Positions 7,563 to 16,186 of a stretch of 64,000 bases of DNA are shown here, one piece after another. The position numbers were made by a program, and so were the translations under genes. The stretch is from Halobacteriales archaeon QS_1_68_17 (GTDB lineage Archaea; Halobacteriota; Halobacteria; Halobacteriales; Haloarculaceae). Within the stretch, counting starts at the first letter, position 1, and each line of letters opens with the position of its first letter. Under the pieces are notes generated by a model. That model did no database searches and was not told the origin of the DNA. It was given only the letters and a program-made list of their open reading frames with translations. Location of the stretch: the NCBI GenBank assembly GCA_003021105.1, contig PXRG01000006.1:62001-126000 (forward strand). The letters are read 5' to 3'.

Positions 7563-10112
7563 ATGAGTCGGATAGACGGCGAACGGATTCGTGTCCTCCA
7601 CGTGGACGACGACCCGGATTTCGTGGAACTGACCGCGAGGTTTCTGGAACGGGAAGCCCCGGCGATGCGCGTGGTCGGCCACACCAGCCCGGAAAAAGCG
7701 CTTGAGAGGCTGTCGGACGAGCCGTTCGACTGCGTCGTCAGCGACTTCGACATGCCGGAGATGACCGGGCTGGCGTTTCTTCGGGCCGTCCGGGACGACC
7801 ACCCTGACCTCCCGTTCGTCCTGTTCACCGGCAAGGGAAGCGAGGAGATCGCCAGCGAGGCCATCTCCGCCGGTGTCGACGACTACATGCAGAAAGGGTC
7901 CGGCACGGATCAGTACGCCGTCTTTGCGAACCGCATCGAGCGGACGGTCGAGCAACACCACGCGAAGACGACACTAGAGGAGCGCGAGCGCCAGTACGCG
8001 ACCCTGGTCGGCAACCTCCCGGGGATCGCCTACCGGTGTGCGAACGAGCCCGGATGGCCGGTCGAGTTCGTCAGCGAGGGGTGTCGGGAACTAACGGGGT
8101 ACGACCCCGCGGCGTTCGAGGGCACCAGCTTCGGGGAGAAACTGCTCGACGACGAGGTCAGAGAGCGCGTCCGGGGGGAGATCCGGGCGGCCATCGAGGA
8201 CGGCGAGTCCTTCGAACTGACCTACCCCATCGAGACCAGAGGGGGCGAGCGGAAGTGGCTCTGGGAGCGCGGTTGTGCAGTCAGGGAAAACGGCGCGGTC
8301 GTCGCCATCGAGGGGTTCATGACCGACGTCACCGACCGGAAGCAACGCGAGCGCGAACTCCGCGAGACGCGCCGGCGGTACCGGTCGCTGATCGACGCCG
8401 CGCCGGACGCGATTTTGCTGGCGGACGCCGAGACGGGCGAGATTGTCGACGCCAACGAAGCCGCGGCCCAACTCCTGGGCCGTCCGCGCGAGGAACTGGT
8501 CGGCCTCCACCAGACCGACCTGCACCCGGCCGAGGAGGTCGACCGCTACCGCGGGCTCTTCGAGCAGCACGTCAGGGAAACGACCGGGCGGACCCCGCTC
8601 AGTGTCGAGGACTCGGTGGTCGTCGTCGACGCGGACGGCGAGCGGATCCCCGTCGAGATCAGCGCCAACGTCGTCGAGATCGACGACCGGCGGCTCGTCC
8701 AGGGGTTCTTCCGCGACACCTCGGACCGCCGCGAGCGCGAGCGCGAACTGGAGCGGTACCGGACGCTCGTCGAGAGCGTGGGCGACCCGATGTACATGCT
8801 CGACGCCGACGGCGTGGTCCAGATGGCCAACGCGGCGATGATCGACGAACTCGGCTACGACCGCGAGACGCTCGTCGGCTCGCACGTCGGACAGTTCATG
8901 ACCGACGACGACGTCAGGCAGGGCGAGCGGCTCATCGCCGACCTCGTAGAGAGCGGCGACACCTGGGGCTCCTACGAGACGTACATCGAGACCGCCGACG
9001 GGGACCGGGTGCTCGGGGAGGACAAGATCGCGGTCATGACGGACGCCGACGGGGACCTCCGGGGCACGGTCGGCGTCTTCCGCGACATCACCGACCGGAA
9101 GGAACGCGAGCGCGAACTCGAACAGTACGAGACGATCGTCGAGACGGTTCCGGACGGGGTGTTCGTCCTCGACGAGGCGGGGAGGATCGTCGAGGCGAAC
9201 GAGAACGCGGCCACCTACCTCGGACGAGAGCGGGGGGAACTCCTGGGCACGTCGATGTGGGACCTGGTCGAGGCGGGCGTCCTCGACGGGTCCTCGTTCG
9301 AGCCCTACCGCGAACTGGTCCGGGAGTTGCTCTCCTCGAAGACGGACACGGAGAAAGGCAAGTATCTCCTGGAACTCCCGGACGGTCGGGTGTTCGAGAT
9401 CCACCTCGCGCTCCGGCCCTACGAGGAGTCGTACCGCGGCACGGTCGGCGCGATGCGGGACGTCACCGAGCGGGAGCGCCGCCAGCGCGAACTCGAACGC
9501 CGGAACGAGCGGCTCGACCAGTTCGCGTCGGTCGTCTCTCACGACCTGCGGACGCCGCTGGAACTCGCCCGCGGGAACCTCGAGCTGGGCCGGGAACGGG
9601 TCGCGGACGAACCCGCCGAACTGGAACCCGTCGCGGACGCCCTGGACCGGATAGACCGGCTGATCGAGGACCTCCTGACGCTGGCCCGGCAGGGCGAGAC
9701 CGTCGGCGAGACCGAAATGGTCGCCCTCGAACGGGTCGCAGAGCGGGCCTGGCGGGGGACCGTCACCGGGGACGCGACGCTCCGGTTCGACGACCCCGGC
9801 ACGGTCGAGGCCGACCCCGACCGGCTGCGGGAACTCTACGAGAACCTCTTTGCCAACGCCGTCGAGCACGCCGGACCGGACGTGACCGTGACCGTCGGCG
9901 GCCACGAAGACGGCTTCTACGTCGCGGACGACGGGCCGGGCATCCCGCCCGACCGGCGCGAGGAGGTGTTCGAGCGCGGGGTTTCGGACACCGATTGCGG
10001 CACCGGCTTCGGGCTCTCTATCGTCCGAAACGTCGCGCGTGCCCACGGCTGGTCGGTGTCGGCGACCGAGAGCACCGCGGGCGGGGCGCGCTTCGAGATC
10101 AGCGTCCCCTGA
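7563..10112 (+). CDS. Soluble hybrid sensor: receiver + four PAS domains + histidine kinase, 849 aa
   Basis: The order is REC (residues about 8-120: HVDDD acidic pocket, SDFDMP phosphoacceptor Asp, QKGSG conserved Lys), then four PAS/PAC units ending in DVTDR, DTSDR, DITDR and DVTER signatures, then HisKA (SVVSHDLRTPLE, His phosphosite) and HATPase_c (NLFANAVEHAG N-box, DDGPGIPP G1 box, GTGFGLSIV G2 box). There is no transmembrane segment, so it senses an intracellular signal, possibly redox or light through PAS ligands. The ATG at 7563 was chosen; an upstream GTG at 7557 adds two residues. A TTTTATTAC AT box at about 7529-7537 fits a leaderless transcript. The 3' end overlaps the convergent membrane gene by 14 bases. 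Confidence 0.93.
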   Translation: MSRIDGERIRVLHVDDDPDFVELTARFLEREAPAMRVVGHTSPEKALERLSDEPFDCVVSDFDMPEMTGLAFLRAVRDDHPDLPFVLFTGKGSEEIASEAISAGVDDYMQKGSGTDQYAVFANRIERTVEQHHAKTTLEERERQYATLVGNLPGIAYRCANEPGWPVEFVSEGCRELTGYDPAAFEGTSFGEKLLDDEVRERVRGEIRAAIEDGESFELTYPIETRGGERKWLWERGCAVRENGAVVAIEGFMTDVTDRKQRERELRETRRRYRSLIDAAPDAILLADAETGEIVDANEAAAQLLGRPREELVGLHQTDLHPAEEVDRYRGLFEQHVRETTGRTPLSVEDSVVVVDADGERIPVEISANVVEIDDRRLVQGFFRDTSDRRERERELERYRTLVESVGDPMYMLDADGVVQMANAAMIDELGYDRETLVGSHVGQFMTDDDVRQGERLIADLVESGDTWGSYETYIETADGDRVLGEDKIAVMTDADGDLRGTVGVFRDITDRKERERELEQYETIVETVPDGVFVLDEAGRIVEANENAATYLGRERGELLGTSMWDLVEAGVLDGSSFEPYRELVRELLSSKTDTEKGKYLLELPDGRVFEIHLALRPYEESYRGTVGAMRDVTERERRQRELERRNERLDQFASVVSHDLRTPLELARGNLELGRERVADEPAELEPVADALDRIDRLIEDLLTLARQGETVGETEMVALERVAERAWRGTVTGDATLRFDDPGTVEADPDRLRELYENLFANAVEHAGPDVTVTVGGHEDGFYVADDGPGIPPDRREEVFERGVSDTDCGTGFGLSIVRNVARAHGWSVSATESTAGGARFEISVP

Positions 10113-10761
10113 CCGCCGGCCCGTCCCGGAGGTGGCGGTACGCCGGCCCGGCCAGCACCAGGACCGCGACGCCGACGGCGGCCCCCACCAGCGGCAGTCC
10201 CGGGTCGACCCCCTCGACGGTCAGCCGGCGCATCGAACTCCCCGCCAGGACGGTCACGATCGCCCATGGGAGCTCCCCGAGGGCCGTTCCCAGCACGTAC
10301 GCGCCCGCCGACAGGCCGGAGACGCCGGCCGCGTACGAGACGGCGTCGGCCGGCAGCGGCGCGAGCCGCGCGGCGAACACGCCCCGCGTGGCGCCGGTCA
10401 CCGCCACCAGCCGCTCGCCCGCGTCCCCGACCCGTCCCAGCAGTCCCTCGCCGGACTGGGTCCGCCTGGCGAGGACGAACGGCGGCAGGCAGGTGAACAC
10501 CGCCCCGGCAAGGGCCACCGGGACGCCGACTTCGAACCCTAGGACGTAGCCGACGAGGATCGAGCAGGCGCTGATCGGCCAGGCCAGGACGGGCCGGAGC
10601 AGGTACAGCCCGACCAGCGCCGCCCCGAACGCGACCGGATCGGCGGACAGCGCCCGCGCCTCCCGGAGCACCGTCGACGGCGAGAGCAAAACCGCCGTCG
10701 CCGCCAGCAGGCTCCCCACCAGCGCCGCACCGAGCAGCTGTCGTTCGGTGGCCCGTTCCAT
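10099..10761 (-). CDS. TVP38/TMEM64 (VTT domain) family membrane protein, 220 aa
   Basis: Six or so hydrophobic stretches are visible. The family core is ILVGYVLGFEVGVPVALAGAVF followed by RLAPLPADAVSYAAG and GTALGELPWAIVTVLAG, the VTT/SNARE-associated pattern. VTT proteins are thought to act in lipid or small-molecule movement at the cytoplasmic membrane; the function in archaea is unknown. An ATG at 10761 (MERATERQLL) is preferred to the upstream start at 10779. It overlaps the kinase gene by 14 bases tail to tail. Confidence 0.85.
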   Translation of the reverse strand: MERATERQLLGAALVGSLLAATAVLLSPSTVLREARALSADPVAFGAALVGLYLLRPVLAWPISACSILVGYVLGFEVGVPVALAGAVFTCLPPFVLARRTQSGEGLLGRVGDAGERLVAVTGATRGVFAARLAPLPADAVSYAAGVSGLSAGAYVLGTALGELPWAIVTVLAGSSMRRLTVEGVDPGLPLVGAAVGVAVLVLAGPAYRHLRDGPAVRGR

Positions 10762-10840
10762 CGTGTGACCCACCGCCACCGGGGGGCAAACGCTTTGTGG
10801 TCCGCGGAACGCTTATGCGGGTCCCCGCGTACCTTCGGCC

Positions 10841-11194
10841 GTGGACCGGCCGGTCGAACTGGGCGTGGAACTGCTCGCTCACCTCGAACACGAGGAGCTG
10901 TCAGTCGCCGACGCCATCGACCGCATCGAGACGATCACGACCGACCCGGCGCTCCAGCGGGAGATCCTCGACACTGCCGTCGCCCGCGGGGTGATCGACC
11001 GCGAGGACGGCGTCGTCCGGCCGCAAAGCCGGGCCTACGTGCGCTTCGAGGAGCAGGTCGTCCGGAAGGAAGGGGAGTTCACCTGCCGGCGGTGCGGTGC
11101 CGGGCTGTCGACGGGCCACTTCGTCGAGTTCGACGCCGGCGAACTCGGCCCGTTCGGCTCGTCGTGTATCCGGAAAGTGACCGGCCGGGACTAG
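10841..11194 (+). CDS. Conserved haloarchaeal zinc-ribbon protein, 117 aa (DUF5830-like)
   Basis: The start is GTG (VDRPVELG). The N-terminal ~60 residues form a winged-helix-like helical region (VADAIDRIETITTDP...). The C-terminus has CRRCGAGLSTGHF and a later single Cys (GSSCIRK), suggesting a zinc-binding ribbon. From memory this matches a haloarchaeal family annotated DUF5830. The 3' end overlaps the convergent gene's stop by 4 bases. No function can be assigned. Confidence 0.75.
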   Translation: MDRPVELGVELLAHLEHEELSVADAIDRIETITTDPALQREILDTAVARGVIDREDGVVRPQSRAYVRFEEQVVRKEGEFTCRRCGAGLSTGHFVEFDAGELGPFGSSCIRKVTGRD

Positions 11195-12243
11195 CGCCCC
11201 TGCCTGAGTTCCTTGATGAGCTGCTTTATCGTCTTGTTGTGCCGTTCGAGCAGTTCGTTCTGTCGCTTGACCGCCTCTGTCAGCTCCGCGAGCTGGTCGT
11301 TGACCTCCTCGATGTCCTCCCGGCTCGCGGCCTCCGCGCCGGATTCCGTTTCCGCTCCCGTTCCCGTGCCGGTACTGCTCCCGCCTGTCCCCGACACGCC
11401 CGACGTCCCCGACGAGGAACTCCCGGTGCTCCCCGGGGGTTCCCCGAACCCGCTGTCGCGGCCGCCCGACCGGCCGCCGTCGTCCCCCTCGGAGACCAGC
11501 GGGTCCAGGCCGATGTCGCCGGACCCCGCCTGTGGCGTCGGATCGTTCCCGCCGGTCGCCTGCCCGGTCGCGTCCTCGCCGTCCGCCGGCGAGTGCTCCT
11601 CTGCGTCGCCGCCGACCGTCTCGTTGAGTTCCTCCAGCGAATCCACGTCGTAGTAGTCGAACAGCGTCTCCTCGATCGAACGCCGGAGCAACCGGGCCTC
11701 CTCGCTCGGTGCCTTGATCCGTTCCGGCCGGCCGTCGACCTCGAGGACGACCTGCGTGGCGACGTTGCCCTCCTCGAAGGAGAGCCCGGTCACGTCCCCG
11801 TAGGCGTACCCCTCGGTTTCCTCGTCCCAGACCGCGTCGCCGATGTGCCGGACGATGCGGTTTTCCGTGACGATCAGCGTGAGTTCGCTGAACCGGTAGA
11901 CGCCAGTGACCGTCTCCCCCGCCTCGGCGACGCCGGCGGCCCCGAGGACCCCCTCCAGGAGCCGTTCGAGCATCGTCTCCCCCCGGTCGCTCGGGACCGT
12001 GAACGACTTCGACCCGTCGACGTACGCGAGCGTGAACTTCGTCTTCCGGCGTCCCTCGGAGACGTCGACCCGCTCGGCGTCGTGGGGGTACTCCTCGATA
12101 GTCTCGTCGCTCAACAGCCCCTCGCCGCGGTAGACGAGCGTCCGCGTGGGGGTCATGCACACCGCGTCCTCGTCGCCCAGGCTGACGCTGGCCCGGATCT
12201 CCTCGTCCCCGAGAGCCTGCCGGACGAGGTCTGGCACGTCCAT
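11191..12243 (-). CDS. Conserved haloarchaeal protein with Ser/Gly-rich linker and C-terminal coiled coil, 350 aa
   Basis: The N-terminal ~215 residues contain two similar PH-like beta-rich halves (SDETIEEYPHDAERVDVSEG... and ENRIVRHIGDAVWDEETEGY...), suggesting an internal duplication. A Gly/Ser/Thr-rich linker (about 225-305) follows, then a short coiled coil (REDIEEVNDQLAELTEAVKR...). From memory it resembles DUF7115. There is no signal peptide, so it is cytoplasmic. The role is unknown; the helix could mediate oligomerisation. It is convergent with the preceding gene. Confidence 0.75.
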   Translation of the reverse strand: MDVPDLVRQALGDEEIRASVSLGDEDAVCMTPTRTLVYRGEGLLSDETIEEYPHDAERVDVSEGRRKTKFTLAYVDGSKSFTVPSDRGETMLERLLEGVLGAAGVAEAGETVTGVYRFSELTLIVTENRIVRHIGDAVWDEETEGYAYGDVTGLSFEEGNVATQVVLEVDGRPERIKAPSEEARLLRRSIEETLFDYYDVDSLEELNETVGGDAEEHSPADGEDATGQATGGNDPTPQAGSGDIGLDPLVSEGDDGGRSGGRDSGFGEPPGSTGSSSSGTSGVSGTGGSSTGTGTGAETESGAEAASREDIEEVNDQLAELTEAVKRQNELLERHNKTIKQLIKELRQGR

Positions 12244-12340
12244 GCTCCCGTTGTGCTCTCCCGGTGGCTTAAATCCGCTGGCTGGCGAACCAGATGGGAA
12301 GGTTAAAGACGGCCACTCCGCTACGGTCAGGTGCCGCCGC

Positions 12341-12482
12341 GCCCGGGTGGCTTAGCTGGACATAGCGCCGCACTCATAGGGTTTCCCGAGTGCGACCGGC
12401 GTACTCCGGCATGTTCGCGGGGCCCGTCGAACCCCGCACCTGGGACATGCGGAGATCGAGGGTTCGGAGCCCTCCCCGGGCA
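12341..12482 (+). tRNA. Elongator tRNA-Met (CAU) with 68-nt intron
   Basis: The acceptor stem GCCCGGG (12341-12347) pairs with CCCGGGC (12475-12481); the discriminator is A (12482). The anticodon stem CCGCA (12368-12372) pairs with TGCGG (12448-12452). The anticodon CAU is at 12375-12377. The T arm is GAGGG-TTCGGAG-CCCTC (12458-12474). The tRNA starts with a G-C pair, unlike initiator tRNA, and the intron at position 37/38 is typical of haloarchaeal elongator tRNA-Met. A T-run (12483-12486) follows directly and can end transcription. AT-rich GGTTAAAG at 12301-12308 is a possible promoter. Confidence 0.95.
12379..12446 (+). other. tRNA-Met intron (canonical position 37/38)
   Basis: The 68 bases separate A37 (12378) from position 38 (12447). 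GGGT at the 5' side can pair with ACCT near the 3' side, and further internal GC-rich pairing is possible. This fits a bulge-helix-bulge substrate of the archaeal splicing endonuclease. Exact bulges were not modelled. Confidence 0.8.
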
Positions 12483-12788
12483 TTTTACCGAAAGTTGTCG
12501 TGCCCAGCGCCAGCCCCCGCCAGAAACGTCCTCTTGATCGCTCGCCGCACCCTCCCGACGGCGACCCCGGCGACGACCCGGTCCCGGCCGCGGCTCGGAG
12601 AGTCGTTCCGGGGAGTGAGATCGGCGTCCCTGCCCGTTTCTCGTCTGGCGGTGGCCGTGCTTTTGCGCCGGCACGAACACCGGTCCGACGGGTGGAGAAA
12701 CGTCTCTACAACCTATCTATTGTCATATTCTGAAATAGCTGATGCTGTATTATACTTTTTAGGTTCATATACTGTCACAGACGGAATC
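12483..12788. other. Gene-poor stretch upstream of the pilin gene
   Basis: About 300 bases lie between the tRNA and the pilin frame. The first 220 bases are GC-rich with no convincing gene. From about 12710 to 12790 the sequence becomes strongly AT-rich (ATTATACTTTTTAGG), as in a haloarchaeal promoter, and probably drove the downstream pilin gene. Confidence 0.5.
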
Positions 12789-13329
12789 ATAATACCCTCC
12801 ACGCGGAAACGCAGTACGGCGACGCGGGGACTGTCCCCGGTGATCGGCCTACGTTCTGCTGGTCGGCATCGTGGTCGTTCTGGCGGCACTGGTCGGCTCC
12901 ATCGCGGTTTCGTTCGAGGGGAAACTCCGCGAACCGGCTCCGAACGGCGGCTTCGAACAGGAGTATTACCCGACGGGCGCGGACAACACCAACGATCGCC
13001 CGTACGTCGTCATTACCCACGAGGTCGGTCGGACGGTCGACGGGGACAACATCGTGATCAAAGACGAGGGCGGCAACAGCGTCACCTGGGAGGAGATCTG
13101 GACGGCCGGCCCGAAGGTCCGCTCCGGCGAGCGCGTCCACCTGGACGGTTTCGGCAGCGACGGCGAACTCCGCCCGATCTGCGAGGCGGGACAGACCTAC
13201 CGGATCGTTTTCACGAACGACGCGGGCGAGACGCTCGTCGTCAACGAGTGGACGGCCCCCTCTCTACCCGCCCTGCCCCCGTCGTCGCCACACGACAGCG
13301 ACGACGACGGCATCCCCGACTGGTGTTGA
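12789..13329 (+). pseudogene. Archaeal type IV pilin-like gene, frameshifted and lacking a clear start codon
   Basis: One frame encodes STRKRSTATRGLSPVIG (about 12798-12848), the class III signal and pilin N-terminal motif. A second frame, beginning 4 bases later (12853), encodes VLLVGIVVVLAALVGSIA and the rest of a ~155-residue pilin-like protein ending DDDGIPDWC. Joining them needs removal of one base in 12849-12852. Upstream only ATA codons are found where an ATG is expected (about 12789-12794). Intact, it would be a membrane pilin processed by PibD and assembled outside the cell. This is decay or a sequence error; the C-terminal half remains open. Confidence 0.7.
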
Positions 13330-13333
13330 CGTC

Positions 13334-13417
13334 TCATCCTGTCGGCTCTACACCCTCGAAGGGTTTCGGCATCTCCCGGTGCCGAACCTCCTCACGAGGT
13401 TACAGCCGACAGTATCA
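13334..13417. repeat. 84-bp structured inverted-repeat element (cloverleaf-like)
   Basis: 14-base terminal inverted repeats (13334-13347 and 13404-13417) match at 12 of 14 positions. The inner 9 bp, CTGTCGGCT/AGCCGACAG, are perfect. Inside are three consecutive perfect hairpins: ACCCT-CGA-AGGGT (13352-13364), CGGCA-8 nt-TGCCG (13367-13384) and AACCTC-CTCAC-GAGGTT (13385-13401). It sits between convergent pilin and MATE genes and provides the last bases, TCA, of the MATE stop. The right end recurs alone at 19740-19753. Confidence 0.7.
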
Positions 13418-14926
13418 GCCGGCCGTCTCGGCGTCGGCGTCGGTCCCGCCGGGGCGGTACTCGCGGCTGATCGCCTTCCAGCGCCCGGTGGCGAAGCGCG
13501 CGCCGTTGACCACCATCGGGACGGCCGTCTCCGCGACGAGCGCGGCCTGGAGCGCGACCACGCCCAGCGCGGTGACCGTCCCCAGCCACGCGACCGGGAG
13601 CGCGACCAGGTAGAGCCCCGCGAGCGTCGCCACGAACGGGACGCGGGTATCGCCGGCCCCGCGGAGCGTCCCCGTGATCGATCCGTCGATCCCCATCGGG
13701 ACGACGCTTATCGCGGCCACGACGACGAACGCCGCGGTCAGGCGCACGTCCTCGCCGCCGACGAACACCGCCGCCACCGGCCGCGCGAACCCGACCACCA
13801 CGAGCGCCGTGGCGACGTAGACCAGAAGCGAGAGTTTCGTGATCTCCCGGCCGTAGGCCTCCGCGAGGGCCTCGTCCCCGGCCCCGAGCGCCTGGCCGAC
13901 CAGCGTCGAGGCCGCGATCGAAAACCCCCACCCGAAACTGTCCAGTAGCCCCCGGACCTGCCGGCTGACGCCCACCGCGGCGACCGCGACCGGACCGAAC
14001 GTCGCCGCGACGGCCAACAGCGGGAAGACGACCGCCGCCTGCGCGATCCGGCGGGCCATGAGCGGGAGCGAGAGGGCCGCGAGCTGGCGGAACAGCGCCG
14101 GCTCCGGGAGCCGCCCGAACCGGACCGGGACCGTGCTCGCCCCCTGCCCGAAGTACGACCGTCCGGTCATCCCCCAGGCGAACGCGACGGCGACGGCGGC
14201 CGTCGAGAGCGTGGTGCCCAGCGCCGCGCCGACCACCCCAAGGCCCGCGCCGAACACGAACGCCCCGCTCAGGACGACGTTGAGCGCGGCACCGCCGGCC
14301 CGCATCACCATCGGCGTGGTCGTGTCGCCGGTGCCGGCGTAGGTCCGCGAGGAGACGAGGTTGATCCCCTCGAAGACGAGCCCGGGCGCGACGAACGCGA
14401 GGTACGCGCCGCCCCGGTCCAGCACCGTCGGGTCCTGGCCCACCAGCGCGACCATCGGCCGGGCGGCGGCCACGAACAGGCCGGCGACCGGGAGCGCGAG
14501 CGCCACCGCCGCCAGCAGGCTGGCCTCGACGACCCGGCTCGCCCGGTCCGGCTCTCCGCCCCCGTAGTTCTGCGAGACGAGCGCGATCGTCCCGCCCGCC
14601 AGTCCGATGAAGGCGAACTTCCCGATCGTCCAGTAGGCGTTCGCCAGCGTGAGTCCGGCGACCGCCGTCGGCCCGACCGCGATGCCGACGATCGCCAGGT
14701 CGACCGTCCGCTTGGACATGATTGCGAACCCGGTGACCACGCGCGGCCACGCCAGCCCGACCGTCGCCAGGAGCCGGCTCTCCTCGATGATCCCCGCCCT
14801 GGCGAGCGCCCGCGCGAGCCCGGTCCCGAGGCGACGCAACCGCGTCACATCCGCCTTTCGGACTGGCGGGTGATAGACGTATCCGTCCCAGTGGCGTCCT
14901 CCCCACCCGCGGTGGACGTTCGCCAT
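13415..14926 (-). CDS. MATE family multidrug/toxin efflux transporter, 503 aa
   Basis: The protein has about 12 hydrophobic helices in two halves. MATE signatures are visible: GIAVGPTAVAGLTLANAYW in the first half with GTIALVSQNYGGGE, and GWGFSIAASTLVGQALGAGDE in the second half. The family exports cationic drugs and metabolites in exchange for Na+ or H+ at the cytoplasmic membrane. The length is slightly above usual (about 450-480) because of a ~45-residue hydrophilic N-terminus; a later internal start is possible. It is divergent from the 35-aa zinc-ribbon gene. Confidence 0.92.
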   Translation of the reverse strand: MANVHRGWGGRHWDGYVYHPPVRKADVTRLRRLGTGLARALARAGIIEESRLLATVGLAWPRVVTGFAIMSKRTVDLAIVGIAVGPTAVAGLTLANAYWTIGKFAFIGLAGGTIALVSQNYGGGEPDRASRVVEASLLAAVALALPVAGLFVAAARPMVALVGQDPTVLDRGGAYLAFVAPGLVFEGINLVSSRTYAGTGDTTTPMVMRAGGAALNVVLSGAFVFGAGLGVVGAALGTTLSTAAVAVAFAWGMTGRSYFGQGASTVPVRFGRLPEPALFRQLAALSLPLMARRIAQAAVVFPLLAVAATFGPVAVAAVGVSRQVRGLLDSFGWGFSIAASTLVGQALGAGDEALAEAYGREITKLSLLVYVATALVVVGFARPVAAVFVGGEDVRLTAAFVVVAAISVVPMGIDGSITGTLRGAGDTRVPFVATLAGLYLVALPVAWLGTVTALGVVALQAALVAETAVPMVVNGARFATGRWKAISREYRPGGTDADAETAG

Positions 14927-15013
14927 TCCCGTGTCACTCTCTCGCTTGCGGTTGATTCAGCGCCAGAAACCGCTGGACTCCTTTTATGTAGGGATATCGC
15001 TCTATGGGTCTAC

Positions 15014-15121
15014 ATGGACAGCGAACGAACGGTCTGTGTGCACTGCGGTTTCGAGGTCGCCCAGGAGGACGAGACCTGTCGGCTCTGCGGCGAGAGCGTT
15101 CGGGCGATGGGCGATTCCTGA
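15014..15121 (+). CDS. Zinc-ribbon micro-protein, 35 aa
   Basis: The ATG at 15014 encodes 35 residues with two CxxC knuckles (CVHC ... CRLC) 13 residues apart, enough to bind one zinc. The rest is polar and acidic. An AT-rich CTTTTATGTAGG box at about 14980-14991 lies 25-30 bases upstream, as for a leaderless haloarchaeal promoter. This supports an expressed small gene. Function unknown. Confidence 0.7.
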   Translation: MDSERTVCVHCGFEVAQEDETCRLCGESVRAMGDS

Positions 15122-15334
15122 CCCGTTCGGGTTCGAGCATTTCCCTCGACGGGCCGTTCCCCCCGATGGGTCGTCCGGGTCACCGGTCGTCCCGAGGAGG
15201 GGCTCATTTGTCCGCGGCCGTGTCCCCCGCACGCTATCCCGTCGACACCGATCCGGCGTCGGCCGGCACCCAGGCGATCCGGGACGTCGTTGTCGACCAC
15301 AGCTTTTTGCCCGGCGGCGGAGAACCCGGGCGGG

Positions 15335-16063
15335 ATGTCCCTCATCGACCAGTTCGGACTCGACGGGCAGACGGCCGTGGTGACCGGTGCCGGGCGCGGA
15401 CTCGGCAGGGAGATGGCGGCCGGGCTCGCCGAGGCCGGGGCCGACGTCGCTATCGCGGAGGTCGAACCGGACGCCGTCCCCACCGACGTCACCGACGAGA
15501 GCGAGGTCGAGGCGATGGTCGAGCACGTCACCGACCGCCTCGGACCGGTCGACGTGCTCGTGAACAACGCCGGCGTCGTCAGCAACGTCCCCGCGGAGGA
15601 CCTCTCGCTCTCGGAGTGGCAGCGAGTCATCGACGTGAACCTCACGGGCGTGTTCCTGTGTGCGAAACACGCCGGGAGACAGATGTTAGACCGCGGCGCG
15701 GACGGGTCGATCGTCAACGTCTCCTCGATGTCGGGATTCATCGCCAACTACCCCCAGCCCCAGGTCCACTACAACGCCTCGAAGGCGGGCGTGGCGATGG
15801 TCACCCGCTCGCTGGCCTCCGAGTGGGCCACCGAGGGCATCCGCGTCAACGCCATCGCCCCGGGGTACATGGGCACCGACATGGTCGAGCAGGCGCTCGA
15901 AGCGAACCCGGAGATGGAGGAGACGTGGCTCGCGGACACGCCGATGAAACGGCTCGGCCGCCCGGAGGAACTCCGCGGCGTCGTCGTCTTCCTGGCTTCC
16001 GGGGCGTCCTCCTTCGTGACGGGGGAGGTCGTCTTCGTCGACGGCGGGTTCACGATCCGCTGA
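15335..16063 (+). CDS. Short-chain dehydrogenase/reductase, 242 aa
   Basis: Classical SDR motifs are present: TGAGRGLG (cofactor loop, residues about 16-23), NNAG (about 90), NVSSMSGF with the catalytic Ser, and YNASK with catalytic Tyr/Lys. The sequence between ADVAIAEVEPDA and VPTDVTD is about 15-20 residues shorter than in typical homologues, so a helix after beta-2 seems lost in frame. The Glu after beta-2 suggests NAD(H). Substrate unknown; the closest in feel are gluconate or 3-oxoacyl reductases. ATG at 15335 follows an AGCTTTTTGC AT box. Confidence 0.88.
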   Translation: MSLIDQFGLDGQTAVVTGAGRGLGREMAAGLAEAGADVAIAEVEPDAVPTDVTDESEVEAMVEHVTDRLGPVDVLVNNAGVVSNVPAEDLSLSEWQRVIDVNLTGVFLCAKHAGRQMLDRGADGSIVNVSSMSGFIANYPQPQVHYNASKAGVAMVTRSLASEWATEGIRVNAIAPGYMGTDMVEQALEANPEMEETWLADTPMKRLGRPEELRGVVVFLASGASSFVTGEVVFVDGGFTIR

Positions 16064-16186
16064 CCCGCCAGCGGCGGCCGGTGCCGGACGCGGTTCGCGC
16101 CCGTTCGCAGTCGACGGATCCCAGAAGATCTTTCATCCGTCCTTCGCAGGTGGCGGTATGCGACACAGGCGAGCGGGGGTGTCGGC

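Noticed and set aside
8091-10549. Long frames on both strands over the sensor kinase gene
   Set aside because: Composition is Arg/Gly/Pro-rich or Val/Asp-rich without motifs; the kinase frame has all domains.
12500-12733. 77-codon frame between tRNA-Met and pilin
   Set aside because: Low-complexity Pro/Arg/Ala sequence, no promoter or motif; ends in AT-rich promoter-like DNA.
13334-13417. Cloverleaf structure considered as a tRNA gene
   Set aside because: Closing stem is 9 bp, T-loop consensus and anticodon-loop T33 are missing, and junction linkers do not fit tRNA.
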